13,107 nt of DNA, taken from NCBI GenBank assembly GCA_003161495.1, contig PMOP01000098.1, positions 1-13,107 of the forward strand, read 5' to 3'. Positions 6,697 to 13,107 of the stretch are shown piece after piece. Each line of letters begins with the position of its first letter. The first letter of the stretch is position 1. Both the position numbers and the translations under genes were made by a program. The notes beneath the pieces were generated by a model that was not told where the DNA came from, searched no databases, and worked only from the letters and a program-made list of their open reading frames with translations. Source of the stretch: Acidobacteriota bacterium (GTDB lineage Bacteria > Acidobacteriota > Terriglobia > Acidiferrales > UBA7541).

Positions 6697-7974
6697 ATGG
6701 AAATTGTTCTCATCGGACTGAATCACCGCACGGCTTCGGTCGATTTGCGGGAGCGTCTCGCCTTCACGCCCGAGCAGGCGCGCGAAGCCGCTGAACAATT
6801 GCGGTCGCGCGGCATTCTTGAGGAATCACTGGTCCTCTCGACGTGCAACCGCAGTGAACTGTACGGTGTTCCGCGCGAAGACGCGACGGATAGCGCCGGC
6901 GCGGTGGAATTGTTCGTCGCGTCTTTCCACCAGCTTTCTCTTATTGAATTGAATGGCTCGCTCTACCGGCATCGCGATAGCCAGGCCGTGCGGCATCTGT
7001 TCCGTGTTTCGGCGGGCCTCGATTCCATGTTGCTCGGCGAAGCGGAAATTCTGGGGCAGGTGCGCGATGCCTACCAGATCGCGCTCGATCGCGGCGAAAC
7101 GGGACCTGTTCTTAACCGGATGTTTCAGGCCGCGCTGGAAGTTGGAAAGCGCGTGCGCAGCGAAACGGAACTTGGCACGCGGCCTGTTTCGGTGGCGTTC
7201 TCGGGAGTAAAACTGGCCGAGCGTATTTTCGGCAAGTTGAACAATCACCGCGCCCTGATCGTCGGAGCGGGCGCGACGAGCGAGCAAGTGGTGCGGCACC
7301 TCACCGACCGCGGTATCAAGCAATTGCGTGTTCTGAATCGCACGCCGGAGCACGCCGTGGACCTCGCCGCGCGATTCGGAGGCGAAGTCGTCCCGTGGGA
7401 AAACCTGTCCGCGGCGCTCGATTGGCCGGACCTGATTGTGACTTCCGTTTCCGCGAGCGAGCCGATCCTCACGCGCGCGATGATCGAACGCTCCATGGCG
7501 GCGCGCGGCAATCGCGCACTGCTCTTGATTGACCTGGGAGTTCCGCGCAACGTCGCCTCGGATGTCGGAGATATCTACAACACGTATCTGTACAACATCG
7601 ATGACCTGACCGAAATCGTCGAGCAAAATAAAAAGGCTCGCGTGTCCGAAATTCCGCGCGCCGAAGCGATCATCGACGAACACGTCGAAAAATTCCTGCA
7701 TTGGCAGGCCGGCGTCGCCGCGGGCGCGGTGCTAGGAGATCTTCGCAAAAAACTGGTGGCCGAGCGCGAGGCCTTCGTCCAAGAGCGTCTCGCGTCGATG
7801 CCGCACCTTTCCGACGCCGATCGCGCGCAGGTCGCCGCGATGCTGCAGGAACTTCTCGAACGCGTAATCATTACTCCCGCGGAACGCATGCGCGGCATTC
7901 CGGAATTGCGCAGGAAACTCCAGAACTTTGAAGCCATTCGAGATTTGTTCCGCCTCGACCGGGAGAAACCTTGA
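6697..7974 (+). CDS. hemA: Glutamyl-tRNA reductase HemA
   Basis: First committed enzyme of the C5 pathway: it reduces glutamyl-tRNA(Glu) with NADPH to glutamate-1-semialdehyde, which HemL converts to 5-aminolevulinate. The 425 residues match the family. Visible are GLNHRTASVDLRERL (7-21), the catalytic LSTCNRSELYG with C50, the substrate-pocket block DSMLLGEAEILGQVRDAY, the nucleotide-binding GAGATSEQVVRHL followed by VLNRT, and a C-terminal dimerisation helix region. The ATG at 6697 is preceded directly by an in-frame TAA, so no longer start exists; no good ribosome site is next to it (GGGAG lies about 21 nt away). The stop overlaps the TTG start of hemC by 4 nt, implying translational coupling. 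Confidence 0.97.
   Translation: MEIVLIGLNHRTASVDLRERLAFTPEQAREAAEQLRSRGILEESLVLSTCNRSELYGVPREDATDSAGAVELFVASFHQLSLIELNGSLYRHRDSQAVRHLFRVSAGLDSMLLGEAEILGQVRDAYQIALDRGETGPVLNRMFQAALEVGKRVRSETELGTRPVSVAFSGVKLAERIFGKLNNHRALIVGAGATSEQVVRHLTDRGIKQLRVLNRTPEHAVDLAARFGGEVVPWENLSAALDWPDLIVTSVSASEPILTRAMIERSMAARGNRALLLIDLGVPRNVASDVGDIYNTYLYNIDDLTEIVEQNKKARVSEIPRAEAIIDEHVEKFLHWQAGVAAGAVLGDLRKKLVAEREAFVQERLASMPHLSDADRAQVAAMLQELLERVIITPAERMRGIPELRRKLQNFEAIRDLFRLDREKP
7961..7965 (+). promoter_or_regulatory. Ribosome binding site of hemC inside the hemA 3' end
   Basis: GGGAG sits 5 nt before the TTG at 7971. It supports TTG as the hemC start, which would otherwise be doubtful. Confidence 0.75.
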
Positions 7975-8900
7975 AGCCGCTGCGAATCGGCAGCCGGGGC
8001 AGCGCGCTCGCTCTATGGCAGGCGCGGAGCATCGCGCGAGCGCTGCGCGAAATATCGGGCGCCGAGCCCGAGATCGTGATCATCAAAACTTCGGGCGATA
8101 AATTTCAGCAAACAAGTTTCAGCCAGATCGGGACCAAGGGCGTCTTCATCAAGGAACTCGAAGACGCGCTGCTCGACGAGCGCATCGACCTGGCCGTCCA
8201 CAGCATGAAAGATGTGCCGACGGAAATGCCAGATGGCCTGACGATCGCCGCGATTGGAAAGCGGGAAGATGTGCGCGACGCGCTGCTTTCTTCAAGCGGG
8301 GCAACCCTGGCATCGCTGCCGCAAGGCGCGCGCGTGGGCACCAGCAGCCTGCGCCGCCAGTCTCAATTGCTTTACGCGCGCCGCGATTTGCGCATGCTCG
8401 AACTGCGCGGAAACGTGGACACGCGTGTCGAAAAACTGAAGCGCGGCGATTACGACGCGATCGTCCTTGCTAAGGCGGGACTTGACCGCCTGGGCTTAAG
8501 CGCAAAGATCAGCGAAGTGCTGCCGCACGAAGTTAGCCTGCCCGCGGCGGGACAAGGCGCGATCGGGATCGAGGCTCGCGCGGGAGATGCTGTAACTTTG
8601 CGCATCCTTGAAAGGCTTGAAGATGCGGAAAGCCGCAGCGCGGTGACCGCCGAGCGGTCGGCGCTCGCTGGCCTCGGAGGCGGCTGCCAAGTGCCCATTG
8701 GCGCCTGGGGCCGCATCGAAAATGGAACGCTCTTGCTGGATGTCGCTGTGCTTTCCGCGGACGGCGCGCAGCGGTTGTGGGAAAAAGATTCGGGCTCGCC
8801 GCGAGAAGCCGAAGTGATCGGCCGGCGAATCGCACAAAAATTGCGCGACGGCGGCGCGGCAGCTTTGCTCGATCGCGAAAGCCGCGGGACGCGTGCATAA
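7971..8900 (+). CDS. hemC: Porphobilinogen deaminase (hydroxymethylbilane synthase) HemC
   Basis: Polymerises four porphobilinogen units into hydroxymethylbilane using a covalent dipyrromethane cofactor. The 309 residues are typical. Visible are RIGSRGSALALWQA (5-18), GVFIKELEDALL, the active-site HSMKDVPTEMP with D81, the substrate-binding RVGTSSLRRQ (121-130) and LRGNVDTR (145-152), and LGGGCQVPIGA with the cofactor-attaching C239. Translation starts at TTG 7971, overlapping the hemA stop (TTGA), with GGGAG at good spacing. The N-terminal KPLRIGSRGS begins right after this codon as expected for the family, and no alternative ATG precedes it. The stop is followed after 2 nt by hemD. Confidence 0.97.
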   Translation: MKPLRIGSRGSALALWQARSIARALREISGAEPEIVIIKTSGDKFQQTSFSQIGTKGVFIKELEDALLDERIDLAVHSMKDVPTEMPDGLTIAAIGKREDVRDALLSSSGATLASLPQGARVGTSSLRRQSQLLYARRDLRMLELRGNVDTRVEKLKRGDYDAIVLAKAGLDRLGLSAKISEVLPHEVSLPAAGQGAIGIEARAGDAVTLRILERLEDAESRSAVTAERSALAGLGGGCQVPIGAWGRIENGTLLLDVAVLSADGAQRLWEKDSGSPREAEVIGRRIAQKLRDGGAAALLDRESRGTRA

Positions 8901-8902
8901 TT

Positions 8903-9706
8903 ATGGGCGGACCACTACAAGGGAAGCGCATCGTCGTCACGCGCGCCGTCGAGCAGTCGCGCGAACTGTTGGCGCGCCTTGAAAGCATGGGCGCAACCGT
9001 GCTGCTATTTCCGGCGGTAAGTTTTTCCGAACCTACCGAAACGACCGAGCTGGATCGGGCCATCCGTTCACTTGGCGAGTTCGATTGGATTTTGTTCACC
9101 AGCGCCAACGCGGTCCGGTTTTTTGCGAGTCGCTGCCGCAAACTGGGGGTGGAGCCGGGGCAGGACGGAAACTATCGTTGCGCGGCTGTTGGCCCGGCAA
9201 CCGCCAGCGCCGTGGCTGCGGAGGGATTTCCAGTGGATCGTGTGGCGCAGGAATTTCTTGGGGCTGCGCTGGCAAGCGAACTTTCTGCGTCGATAGCGGG
9301 AATGAAAATTTTGTTGCCGCGCAGCGACCGCGCGCGGCCCGATTTGCCCGATGCATTGAAGGCTGCGGGGGCGGAAGTCAGGGAGGTCGTGGCGTATCAT
9401 ACGAGAGGCGTAGGCGTGGTTGAACCGGAAGTGATGCGGGCCATTCAGGAAACGCAGGTTGACGTGATTTCCTTTTTTAGCCCATCCGCGATAGAAAATG
9501 TGCGGGCGGAGCTTGGCGAGGAAGTGCTCGCTCGTCTGGCCGCAAAAGCAGCGCTGGCCGCGGTCGGACCCGTGACAGCCGCGGCACTGCGGAGTGCTGG
9601 TTTGCCTGTCGCCATCGTAGCGCCGCTCAATACGGCGGATTCCATGGCCGAAGCAATTGAAAACTATTTTTCGCAGAGCATGGATACTAAAGCGAGGGTC
9701 GTATGA
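8903..9706 (+). CDS. hemD: Uroporphyrinogen-III synthase HemD
   Basis: Closes hydroxymethylbilane with inversion of ring D to give uroporphyrinogen III. The family is poorly conserved, but at 267 residues this shows the expected two-lobed pattern: [17 protein letters not shown] at the N-terminus, [31 protein letters not shown], then in the second lobe [38 protein letters not shown] and [16 protein letters not shown]. The open frame continues upstream to 8777 inside hemC; ATG 8903, 2 nt after the hemC stop, gives the proper family N-terminus, so the 42 upstream codons are rejected. The gene ends in an ATGA overlap with hemB. Context between hemC and hemB strengthens the call. Confidence 0.94.
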   Translation: MGGPLQGKRIVVTRAVEQSRELLARLESMGATVLLFPAVSFSEPTETTELDRAIRSLGEFDWILFTSANAVRFFASRCRKLGVEPGQDGNYRCAAVGPATASAVAAEGFPVDRVAQEFLGAALASELSASIAGMKILLPRSDRARPDLPDALKAAGAEVREVVAYHTRGVGVVEPEVMRAIQETQVDVISFFSPSAIENVRAELGEEVLARLAAKAALAAVGPVTAAALRSAGLPVAIVAPLNTADSMAEAIENYFSQSMDTKARVV

Positions 9707-10680
9707 GTTTTCCGGTAACCAGGCCGCGCCGGCTGAGGCGCAGCGAAGCGATCCGTTCCCTGGCGCGCGAAACGCGCCTGTCGGCTCACGGATTTATTTA
9801 TCCGATGTTCGTTTGCCCGGGCACAAATGTTCGGAATCCGATCGGGTCGATGCCTGGCGTCGCGCAGCAATCGGTCGATACGTTTCTTGAGGAATGCCGC
9901 GAAGTGGAACAGCTCGGCATTCCGGGAATTATTTTGTTCGGCATCCCGGATAAAAAAGACGCGCTCGGCACCGAAGCCTATGCGGCGGACGGCGTCGTGC
10001 AACGCGCGATCGAGGCGGTTCGCCGCGCCAATTTAAATCTGCTGGTGATGACGGACGTGTGCCTCTGCGAATACACGGACCACGGACACTGCGGCGTTGT
10101 CGAAAACGGGGAAGTGAAAAACGATCCGACGCTGGAGTTGCTTGCGCGCGAATCGCTTTCGCATGCCCGCGCCGGCGCCGACATCATTGCGCCTTCGGAC
10201 ATGATGGACGGGCGCGTTGGCGCGATTCGCAAAGCGCTCGACGGCGGCGGATTTCAGGACGTCGCGATCATGAGCTACGCGGCGAAGTATTGTTCCGGAT
10301 TTTACGGACCGTTTCGCGAGGCCGCTGAATCCGCACCGCAATTCGGCGACCGGCGCGGCTATCAGATGGACCCGGCCAACGCGCGTGAGGCGCTCCGCGA
10401 AGTGGAATTGGACCTCGCCGAGGGCGCCGACATGGTGATGGTGAAGCCTGCGCTGGCTTATCTCGACATCATTCAGCGGGTGCGGGAAACATTCAGCATT
10501 CCGGTCGGCGCCTATAATGTCAGCGGCGAATATGCCATGGTGAAGGCGGCTGCGGCGAATGGCTGGATCGACGAAAAGCGAATCGCGCTCGAAATTTTAA
10601 TCGGCATTCATCGCGCCGGCGCGAGCATCGTGCTCACGTATCATGCAAAAGACGCGGCGCGCTGGCTGAAAAATTGCTAG
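9703..10680 (+). CDS. hemB: Delta-aminolevulinic acid dehydratase (porphobilinogen synthase) HemB
   Basis: Condenses two 5-aminolevulinate molecules to porphobilinogen. The 325 residues match the family. The zinc-type cysteines are present as C120, C122 and C130 in [14 protein letters not shown], so this is a zinc-dependent type rather than the magnesium type that has aspartates there. The Schiff-base lysines are K195 ([16 protein letters not shown]) and K248 ([13 protein letters not shown]). Also seen are FIYPMFV near the N-terminus and [18 protein letters not shown] in the C-terminal part. The ATG overlaps the hemD stop (ATGA), and GAGG lies 5 nt upstream, so coupled translation is likely. 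After its stop the operon has a 93-bp gap to a small membrane protein gene. Confidence 0.97.
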   Translation: MSFPVTRPRRLRRSEAIRSLARETRLSAHGFIYPMFVCPGTNVRNPIGSMPGVAQQSVDTFLEECREVEQLGIPGIILFGIPDKKDALGTEAYAADGVVQRAIEAVRRANLNLLVMTDVCLCEYTDHGHCGVVENGEVKNDPTLELLARESLSHARAGADIIAPSDMMDGRVGAIRKALDGGGFQDVAIMSYAAKYCSGFYGPFREAAESAPQFGDRRGYQMDPANAREALREVELDLAEGADMVMVKPALAYLDIIQRVRETFSIPVGAYNVSGEYAMVKAAAANGWIDEKRIALEILIGIHRAGASIVLTYHAKDAARWLKNC

Positions 10681-10773
10681 GTAGGCTCCGGGTTCCTGAG
10701 TGTGGATTGGGGAGGATTAAGTACCAGTGGGGGCTCGAGTGTCCAAGGGATATGCCGTACAAGACAAAACTAA

Positions 10774-11037
10774 ATGAGGATGATATATCCCATTCTTGCG
10801 TTGACATGCGTGGCCGGATTCGGGGCAAGCATTTTCTTTTGGTCCGGTCGATTGTCGATGAAGTATAACGCTTGGACTACGAATTTTCGAGAACGGCACC
10901 CGAATATCAATTCGCCTCCGACTCCCCAAATGCGGGAACTAAACACAAGAATTATGACTTGGCTTTTTCGTATTGTAGGTGCGTCATTTTTTCTATTAGC
11001 ATTTGCGGCGCTTATCGATATCCTAATTCCGAAGTAG
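10774..11037 (+). CDS. Small two-helix membrane protein of unknown function
   Basis: An 87-residue protein with a hydrophobic helix at about residues 5-24 and another at about 62-84, separated by a polar, proline-containing loop (RERHPNINSPPTPQMRELNTR). No catalytic motif is visible and I do not recognise a named family. It lies between hemB (93 bp upstream) and hemL (39 bp downstream) in the same direction, so it is probably co-transcribed with the heme genes. The stretch is visibly more AT-rich than hemB and hemL, with different codon choice, which may mean later acquisition or relaxed constraint. Start could be the ATG at 10774 or the one at 10780; neither has a convincing ribosome site. 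A role in heme biology is suggested only by position. Confidence 0.65.
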   Translation: MRMIYPILALTCVAGFGASIFFWSGRLSMKYNAWTTNFRERHPNINSPPTPQMRELNTRIMTWLFRIVGASFFLLAFAALIDILIPK

Positions 11038-11076
11038 CGCACTCCTGATTGAAAGGTCTTCATTTTCATTAAAAAC

Positions 11077-12387
11077 ATGATTTCACCCAGGTCTAAAGAA
11101 GCTGGACGTTCCCGTTCTCATGAAATATTTCGTCGTGCGACGGATGTGCTCGTCGGCGGAGTGAACAGCCCCGTGCGCGCGTTTCGCGCCGTGGGCGGAG
11201 AACCTATCGTCGTCGATCGCGCCGCCGGTGCGCGCCTGTGGGACGCCGATGGCAACGAATACATTGATTACGTTTGCTCGTGGGGAGCGCTGATTCTGGG
11301 CCACGCACATCCGAAAATTGTTCAAGCCATCACCGAGCAGGCGCGCCGAGGCACGAGTTACGGGATGCCTACCGAGCTCGAAGTCGAGCTTGCGTTGCGC
11401 ATCCGCAAGGCGCTTCCATCTTGCGAAAAAGTGCGCTTTGTAAGTTCGGGCACCGAGGCGACTATGAGCGCCGTGCGTCTGGCGCGAGCCGCGACTGGCC
11501 GCGACTTAATTATTAAATTTGAGGGGTGCTATCACGGTCACTCGGACAGTTTTCTTTCCGAAGCGGGCTCGGGGCTCGCGACGCTCGGAATCGCTGCATG
11601 TCCCGGCGTTCCGAAAGCGCTCGCTGAATTGACGCTCAACGCCCCGTACAATGACGCCGCGGCGGCGGAAAAACTTTTTGATTTGCATCGGAACAAAATT
11701 GCCGCGCTAATTGTCGAGCCGGTCGCAGCCAACATGGGAGTCGTTTCGCCGAAGCCCGGGTTTCTGCAGGCGCTGCGCGATCTTTGCACGCGGAACGGTG
11801 CATTGCTGATCTTCGACGAGGTCATCACCGGATTCCGCATGTGCTACGGCGGAGCGCAGACTTTGTTCGGAATTACTCCAGACTTGACGACCCTTGGCAA
11901 AATCATTGGCGGAGGATTGCCGGTTGCCGCCTACGGAGGCCGCCGCGATTTGATGGACCGCGTTGCGCCGCTCGGCCCTGTCTACCAGGCGGGAACGTTG
12001 TCCGGAAATCCGCTGGCGATGAGCGCGGGAATTGCTTCATTCGATTTGCTGGCCGCGCCTGGATTTTACGAATCGCTGGAAGTGCGAGCGAAGCGCTTCG
12101 GCGAGGGGATCGTTGCCGCGCTCGGTGAAACGGGCGCTCCTGCAACGGCGGTTCGCGCGGGTTCGCTCCTCACGCTATTCTTCTCTCGCGAGCCGGTAAC
12201 CGATTATGCCGGCGCGAAAAAATGCGATACACGGCGCTTTGCCGAATTCTTCCGCGCCATGCTCGATCGCGGCATTTTTCTTGCCCCTTCTCAATTTGAA
12301 GCGTTATTCGTCTCCGCCGCTCACACGGATGCGGAAATCGACCACACGCTAGCCGCATTCTGCGAAAGCCTGGCCACAACCAGTTGA
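11077..12387 (+). CDS. hemL: Glutamate-1-semialdehyde 2,1-aminomutase HemL
   Basis: PLP enzyme that converts glutamate-1-semialdehyde to 5-aminolevulinate, directly after HemA in the C5 pathway. The 436 residues match the family. Visible are VGGVNSPVRAFRAVGG (26-41), the SSGTEATMSAVRLARAATG block (123-141, phosphate binding), KFEGCYHGHSDSFL (147-160), LIFDEVITGFR (244-254, cofactor aspartate D247), and TTLGKIIGGGLPVAAYGG with the PLP lysine K275, followed by GTLSGNPLAMSAG. The start at ATG 11077 gives the usual short N-terminal lead before SHEIFRRA; no clear ribosome site is near it. It is the last recognisable heme gene of the operon and is followed by a paired palindrome that may act in termination. 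Confidence 0.97.
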   Translation: MISPRSKEAGRSRSHEIFRRATDVLVGGVNSPVRAFRAVGGEPIVVDRAAGARLWDADGNEYIDYVCSWGALILGHAHPKIVQAITEQARRGTSYGMPTELEVELALRIRKALPSCEKVRFVSSGTEATMSAVRLARAATGRDLIIKFEGCYHGHSDSFLSEAGSGLATLGIAACPGVPKALAELTLNAPYNDAAAAEKLFDLHRNKIAALIVEPVAANMGVVSPKPGFLQALRDLCTRNGALLIFDEVITGFRMCYGGAQTLFGITPDLTTLGKIIGGGLPVAAYGGRRDLMDRVAPLGPVYQAGTLSGNPLAMSAGIASFDLLAAPGFYESLEVRAKRFGEGIVAALGETGAPATAVRAGSLLTLFFSREPVTDYAGAKKCDTRRFAEFFRAMLDRGIFLAPSQFEALFVSAAHTDAEIDHTLAAFCESLATTS

Positions 12388-12403
12388 TTGCTGAACTTGA
12401 CTC

Positions 12404-12482
12404 TCGTGGCGCCGGCGTCCCGCCGGCGGTTTTCGTATGTCCCGTGGAACGCAAATTCGCCGGCGGGACGCCGGCGCCACGA
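12404..12482. repeat. Paired GC-rich palindromes: 25-bp perfect inverted repeat
   Basis: The arm at 12404-12428 is the exact reverse complement of 12458-12482, with a 29-bp spacer. Each arm is itself a hairpin of two CGCCGGCG octamers around a 3-nt loop (12410-12417 with 12421-12428; 12458-12465 with 12469-12476), so the octamer occurs four times. The architecture resembles REP/BIME-type intergenic elements. From memory, similar GCCGGCGtccCGCCGGC words are scattered through acidobacterial and verrucomicrobial genomes and leave AGGTPA-like peptides in spurious gene calls. No transposase is nearby. Confidence 0.85.
12410..12433 (+). terminator. Possible terminator hairpin after hemL
   Basis: Stem CGCCGGCG/CGCCGGCG with a TCC loop, then G and TTTT at 12430-12433, 22 nt after the hemL stop. 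The stem is strong and the T run short. It forms the left arm of the larger repeat, so termination may be a side effect of the element. Confidence 0.4.
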
Positions 12483-12523
12483 ACTGCTCGGTAAACACGA
12501 ACCGCAAATATGCTGTCTCTACT

Positions 12524-12529
12524 AAGGAG
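12524..12529 (+). promoter_or_regulatory. Ribosome binding site fixing the start at 12539
   Basis: AAGGAG 9 nt before the ATG at 12539. It decides against the longer open frame from 12437, whose extra residues would be encoded inside the palindromic repeat. Confidence 0.75.
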
Positions 12530-12538
12530 CAAAAAATC

Positions 12539-13081
12539 ATGCCGGATGAACTGAGCGAGTTGCAAGAAAACGCGGAACACGGCCGGGAAAACCCTTCGCT
12601 TGCCCCAATTTCCGTCACCATGGCCATCCTCGCCGTCTGCGTGGCCGTGGTTTCCTTGCTGGGCCACCGTTCGCACACCGAAGAACTTCTCATGCAGAAT
12701 CGCGCGACCGATCAGTGGGCCTATTACCAGGCCAAAAATATTCGCCGCCACAATTATGAAATGAGCCTCGATCTGCTTTCCCTGATTGAATTCAAGGACA
12801 AGGAGCAGGCCACGAAAATCCGCGACAAATATCAGAAGGAAGCCGACCGGTACACCAAGGAACAAGCCGACATCGAGGAGCAGGCCAAGGAGCTCGAAAG
12901 CGAATCGGCCCGTGCGCAACGAAAAGCCGACCGCTTCGATCTCGGAGAAGTGTTTTTCGAAATTGCGCTCGTGATTTCCTCGCTTGCCCTACTCTCGCGA
13001 AAACGTTTCTACTGGTTTTTGGGAATTATTTCTGGAGCGGCTGGACTGGGTGTCGCCGTGACTGGATTGTTGATGCATTGA
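12539..13081 (+). CDS. DUF4337-like membrane protein with central coiled coil
   Basis: This 180-residue protein has a hydrophobic helix at about 24-41, a long charged, probably coiled-coil segment (about 85-130, rich in Lys, Glu and Gln), and two closing helices (about 136-155 and 158-178). The stretch SLLGHRSHTEELLMQNRATDQWAYYQAKNIRRHNYE resembles what I recall of the DUF4337 family, whose function is unknown. The start at 12539 is fixed by AAGGAG 9 nt before. It follows hemL after 151 bp containing the paired palindrome, so it may be a separate unit; nothing in the sequence links it to heme synthesis. Confident as a real gene, fairly confident of the family, no functional claim. Confidence 0.8.
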   Translation: MPDELSELQENAEHGRENPSLAPISVTMAILAVCVAVVSLLGHRSHTEELLMQNRATDQWAYYQAKNIRRHNYEMSLDLLSLIEFKDKEQATKIRDKYQKEADRYTKEQADIEEQAKELESESARAQRKADRFDLGEVFFEIALVISSLALLSRKRFYWFLGIISGAAGLGVAVTGLLMH

Positions 13082-13107
13082 GAAGAGGTGACGTAAATTT
13101 GAGTGTG

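Noticed and set aside
6826..7701. A 291-codon minus-strand open frame within hemA
   Set aside because: Antisense to a textbook HemA; rich in Arg and His as expected for a reverse shadow of GC-rich coding DNA.
8777..8902. N-terminal extension of hemD into hemC
   Set aside because: Highly basic sequence read out of frame from the hemC 3' end; the family N-terminus begins at ATG 8903.
12437..12538. N-terminal extension of the DUF4337-like gene
   Set aside because: It would be encoded within the palindromic repeat; AAGGAG before 12539 fixes the start.
12170..12919. A 249-codon minus-strand open frame spanning the hemL end, the palindrome and the DUF4337-like gene
   Set aside because: It overlaps two supported plus-strand genes and contains the AGGTPAP-type peptide that comes from translating the palindromic repeat.
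13082..13107. Possible start of another gene (TTG at 13099) at the right edge
   Set aside because: Only nine bases follow; nothing can be concluded.
1..13107. CRISPR arrays, tRNA or rRNA genes, transposases, phage genes, toxin-antitoxin or defence systems
   Set aside because: I looked for regularly spaced repeats, tRNA-like cloverleaf signals and relevant protein motifs on both strands and saw none.

Overview
The window is dominated by a near-complete heme (protoporphyrin) biosynthesis locus of a moderately GC-rich bacterium that uses the C5 (glutamyl-tRNA) route. The gene order ccsA/hemX-hemA-hemC-hemD-hemB-(small membrane protein)-hemL, with a divergent hemE-hemN pair nearby, together with the general protein style (HemE, HemL, a DUF4337-like protein, GC-rich paired palindromes), best fits an Acidobacteriota genome. 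This assignment is an inference from layout and recall, not a phylogeny.

Layout. Positions 1-1883 (minus strand) hold hemE followed by hemN, which runs off the left edge. HemN has no stop codon inside the window, but its frame reads cleanly from position 767 to the edge and carries the radical-SAM cysteine motif. Positions 2055-2477 (plus) encode a small four-helix membrane protein resembling hydroxylaminobenzene mutase. It converges on a minus-strand, signal-peptide-bearing isochorismatase-fold protein (2490-3146) that lacks the usual nucleophilic cysteine. Positions 3428-5551 (minus) encode a membrane diguanylate cyclase (CHASE3-PAS-GAF-GGDEF) with an intact product-inhibition site. Two gaps of about 280 bp (3147-3427 and 5552-5836) hold inverted repeats and a good -10 box, but no gene that I can see.

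The right half (5837-13081, plus) is the main heme operon. A CcsA/HemX-type membrane protein is followed by hemA, hemC, hemD and hemB with 4-nt overlaps (hemA/hemC, hemD/hemB) or a 2-nt gap (hemC/hemD). A small two-helix membrane protein, hemL, a 25-bp perfect inverted repeat made of CGCCGGCG palindromes, and a DUF4337-like coiled-coil membrane protein come next.

How the genes work together: HemA and HemL make 5-aminolevulinate from glutamyl-tRNA. HemB, HemC and HemD build uroporphyrinogen III. HemE decarboxylates it to coproporphyrinogen III, and the oxygen-independent HemN makes protoporphyrinogen IX. The CcsA/HemX-like protein ties the pathway to cytochrome c maturation or to control of HemA. 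The last two steps (protoporphyrinogen oxidase and ferrochelatase or their alternatives) and a HemQ are not in the window. I found no clear evidence of a wholly new system. The most unusual points are the noncanonical secreted isochorismatase-fold protein, the paired palindrome after hemL, the in-frame hemE/hemN junction, the small unknown membrane protein inside the operon, and the three unrelated genes separating the two heme blocks.
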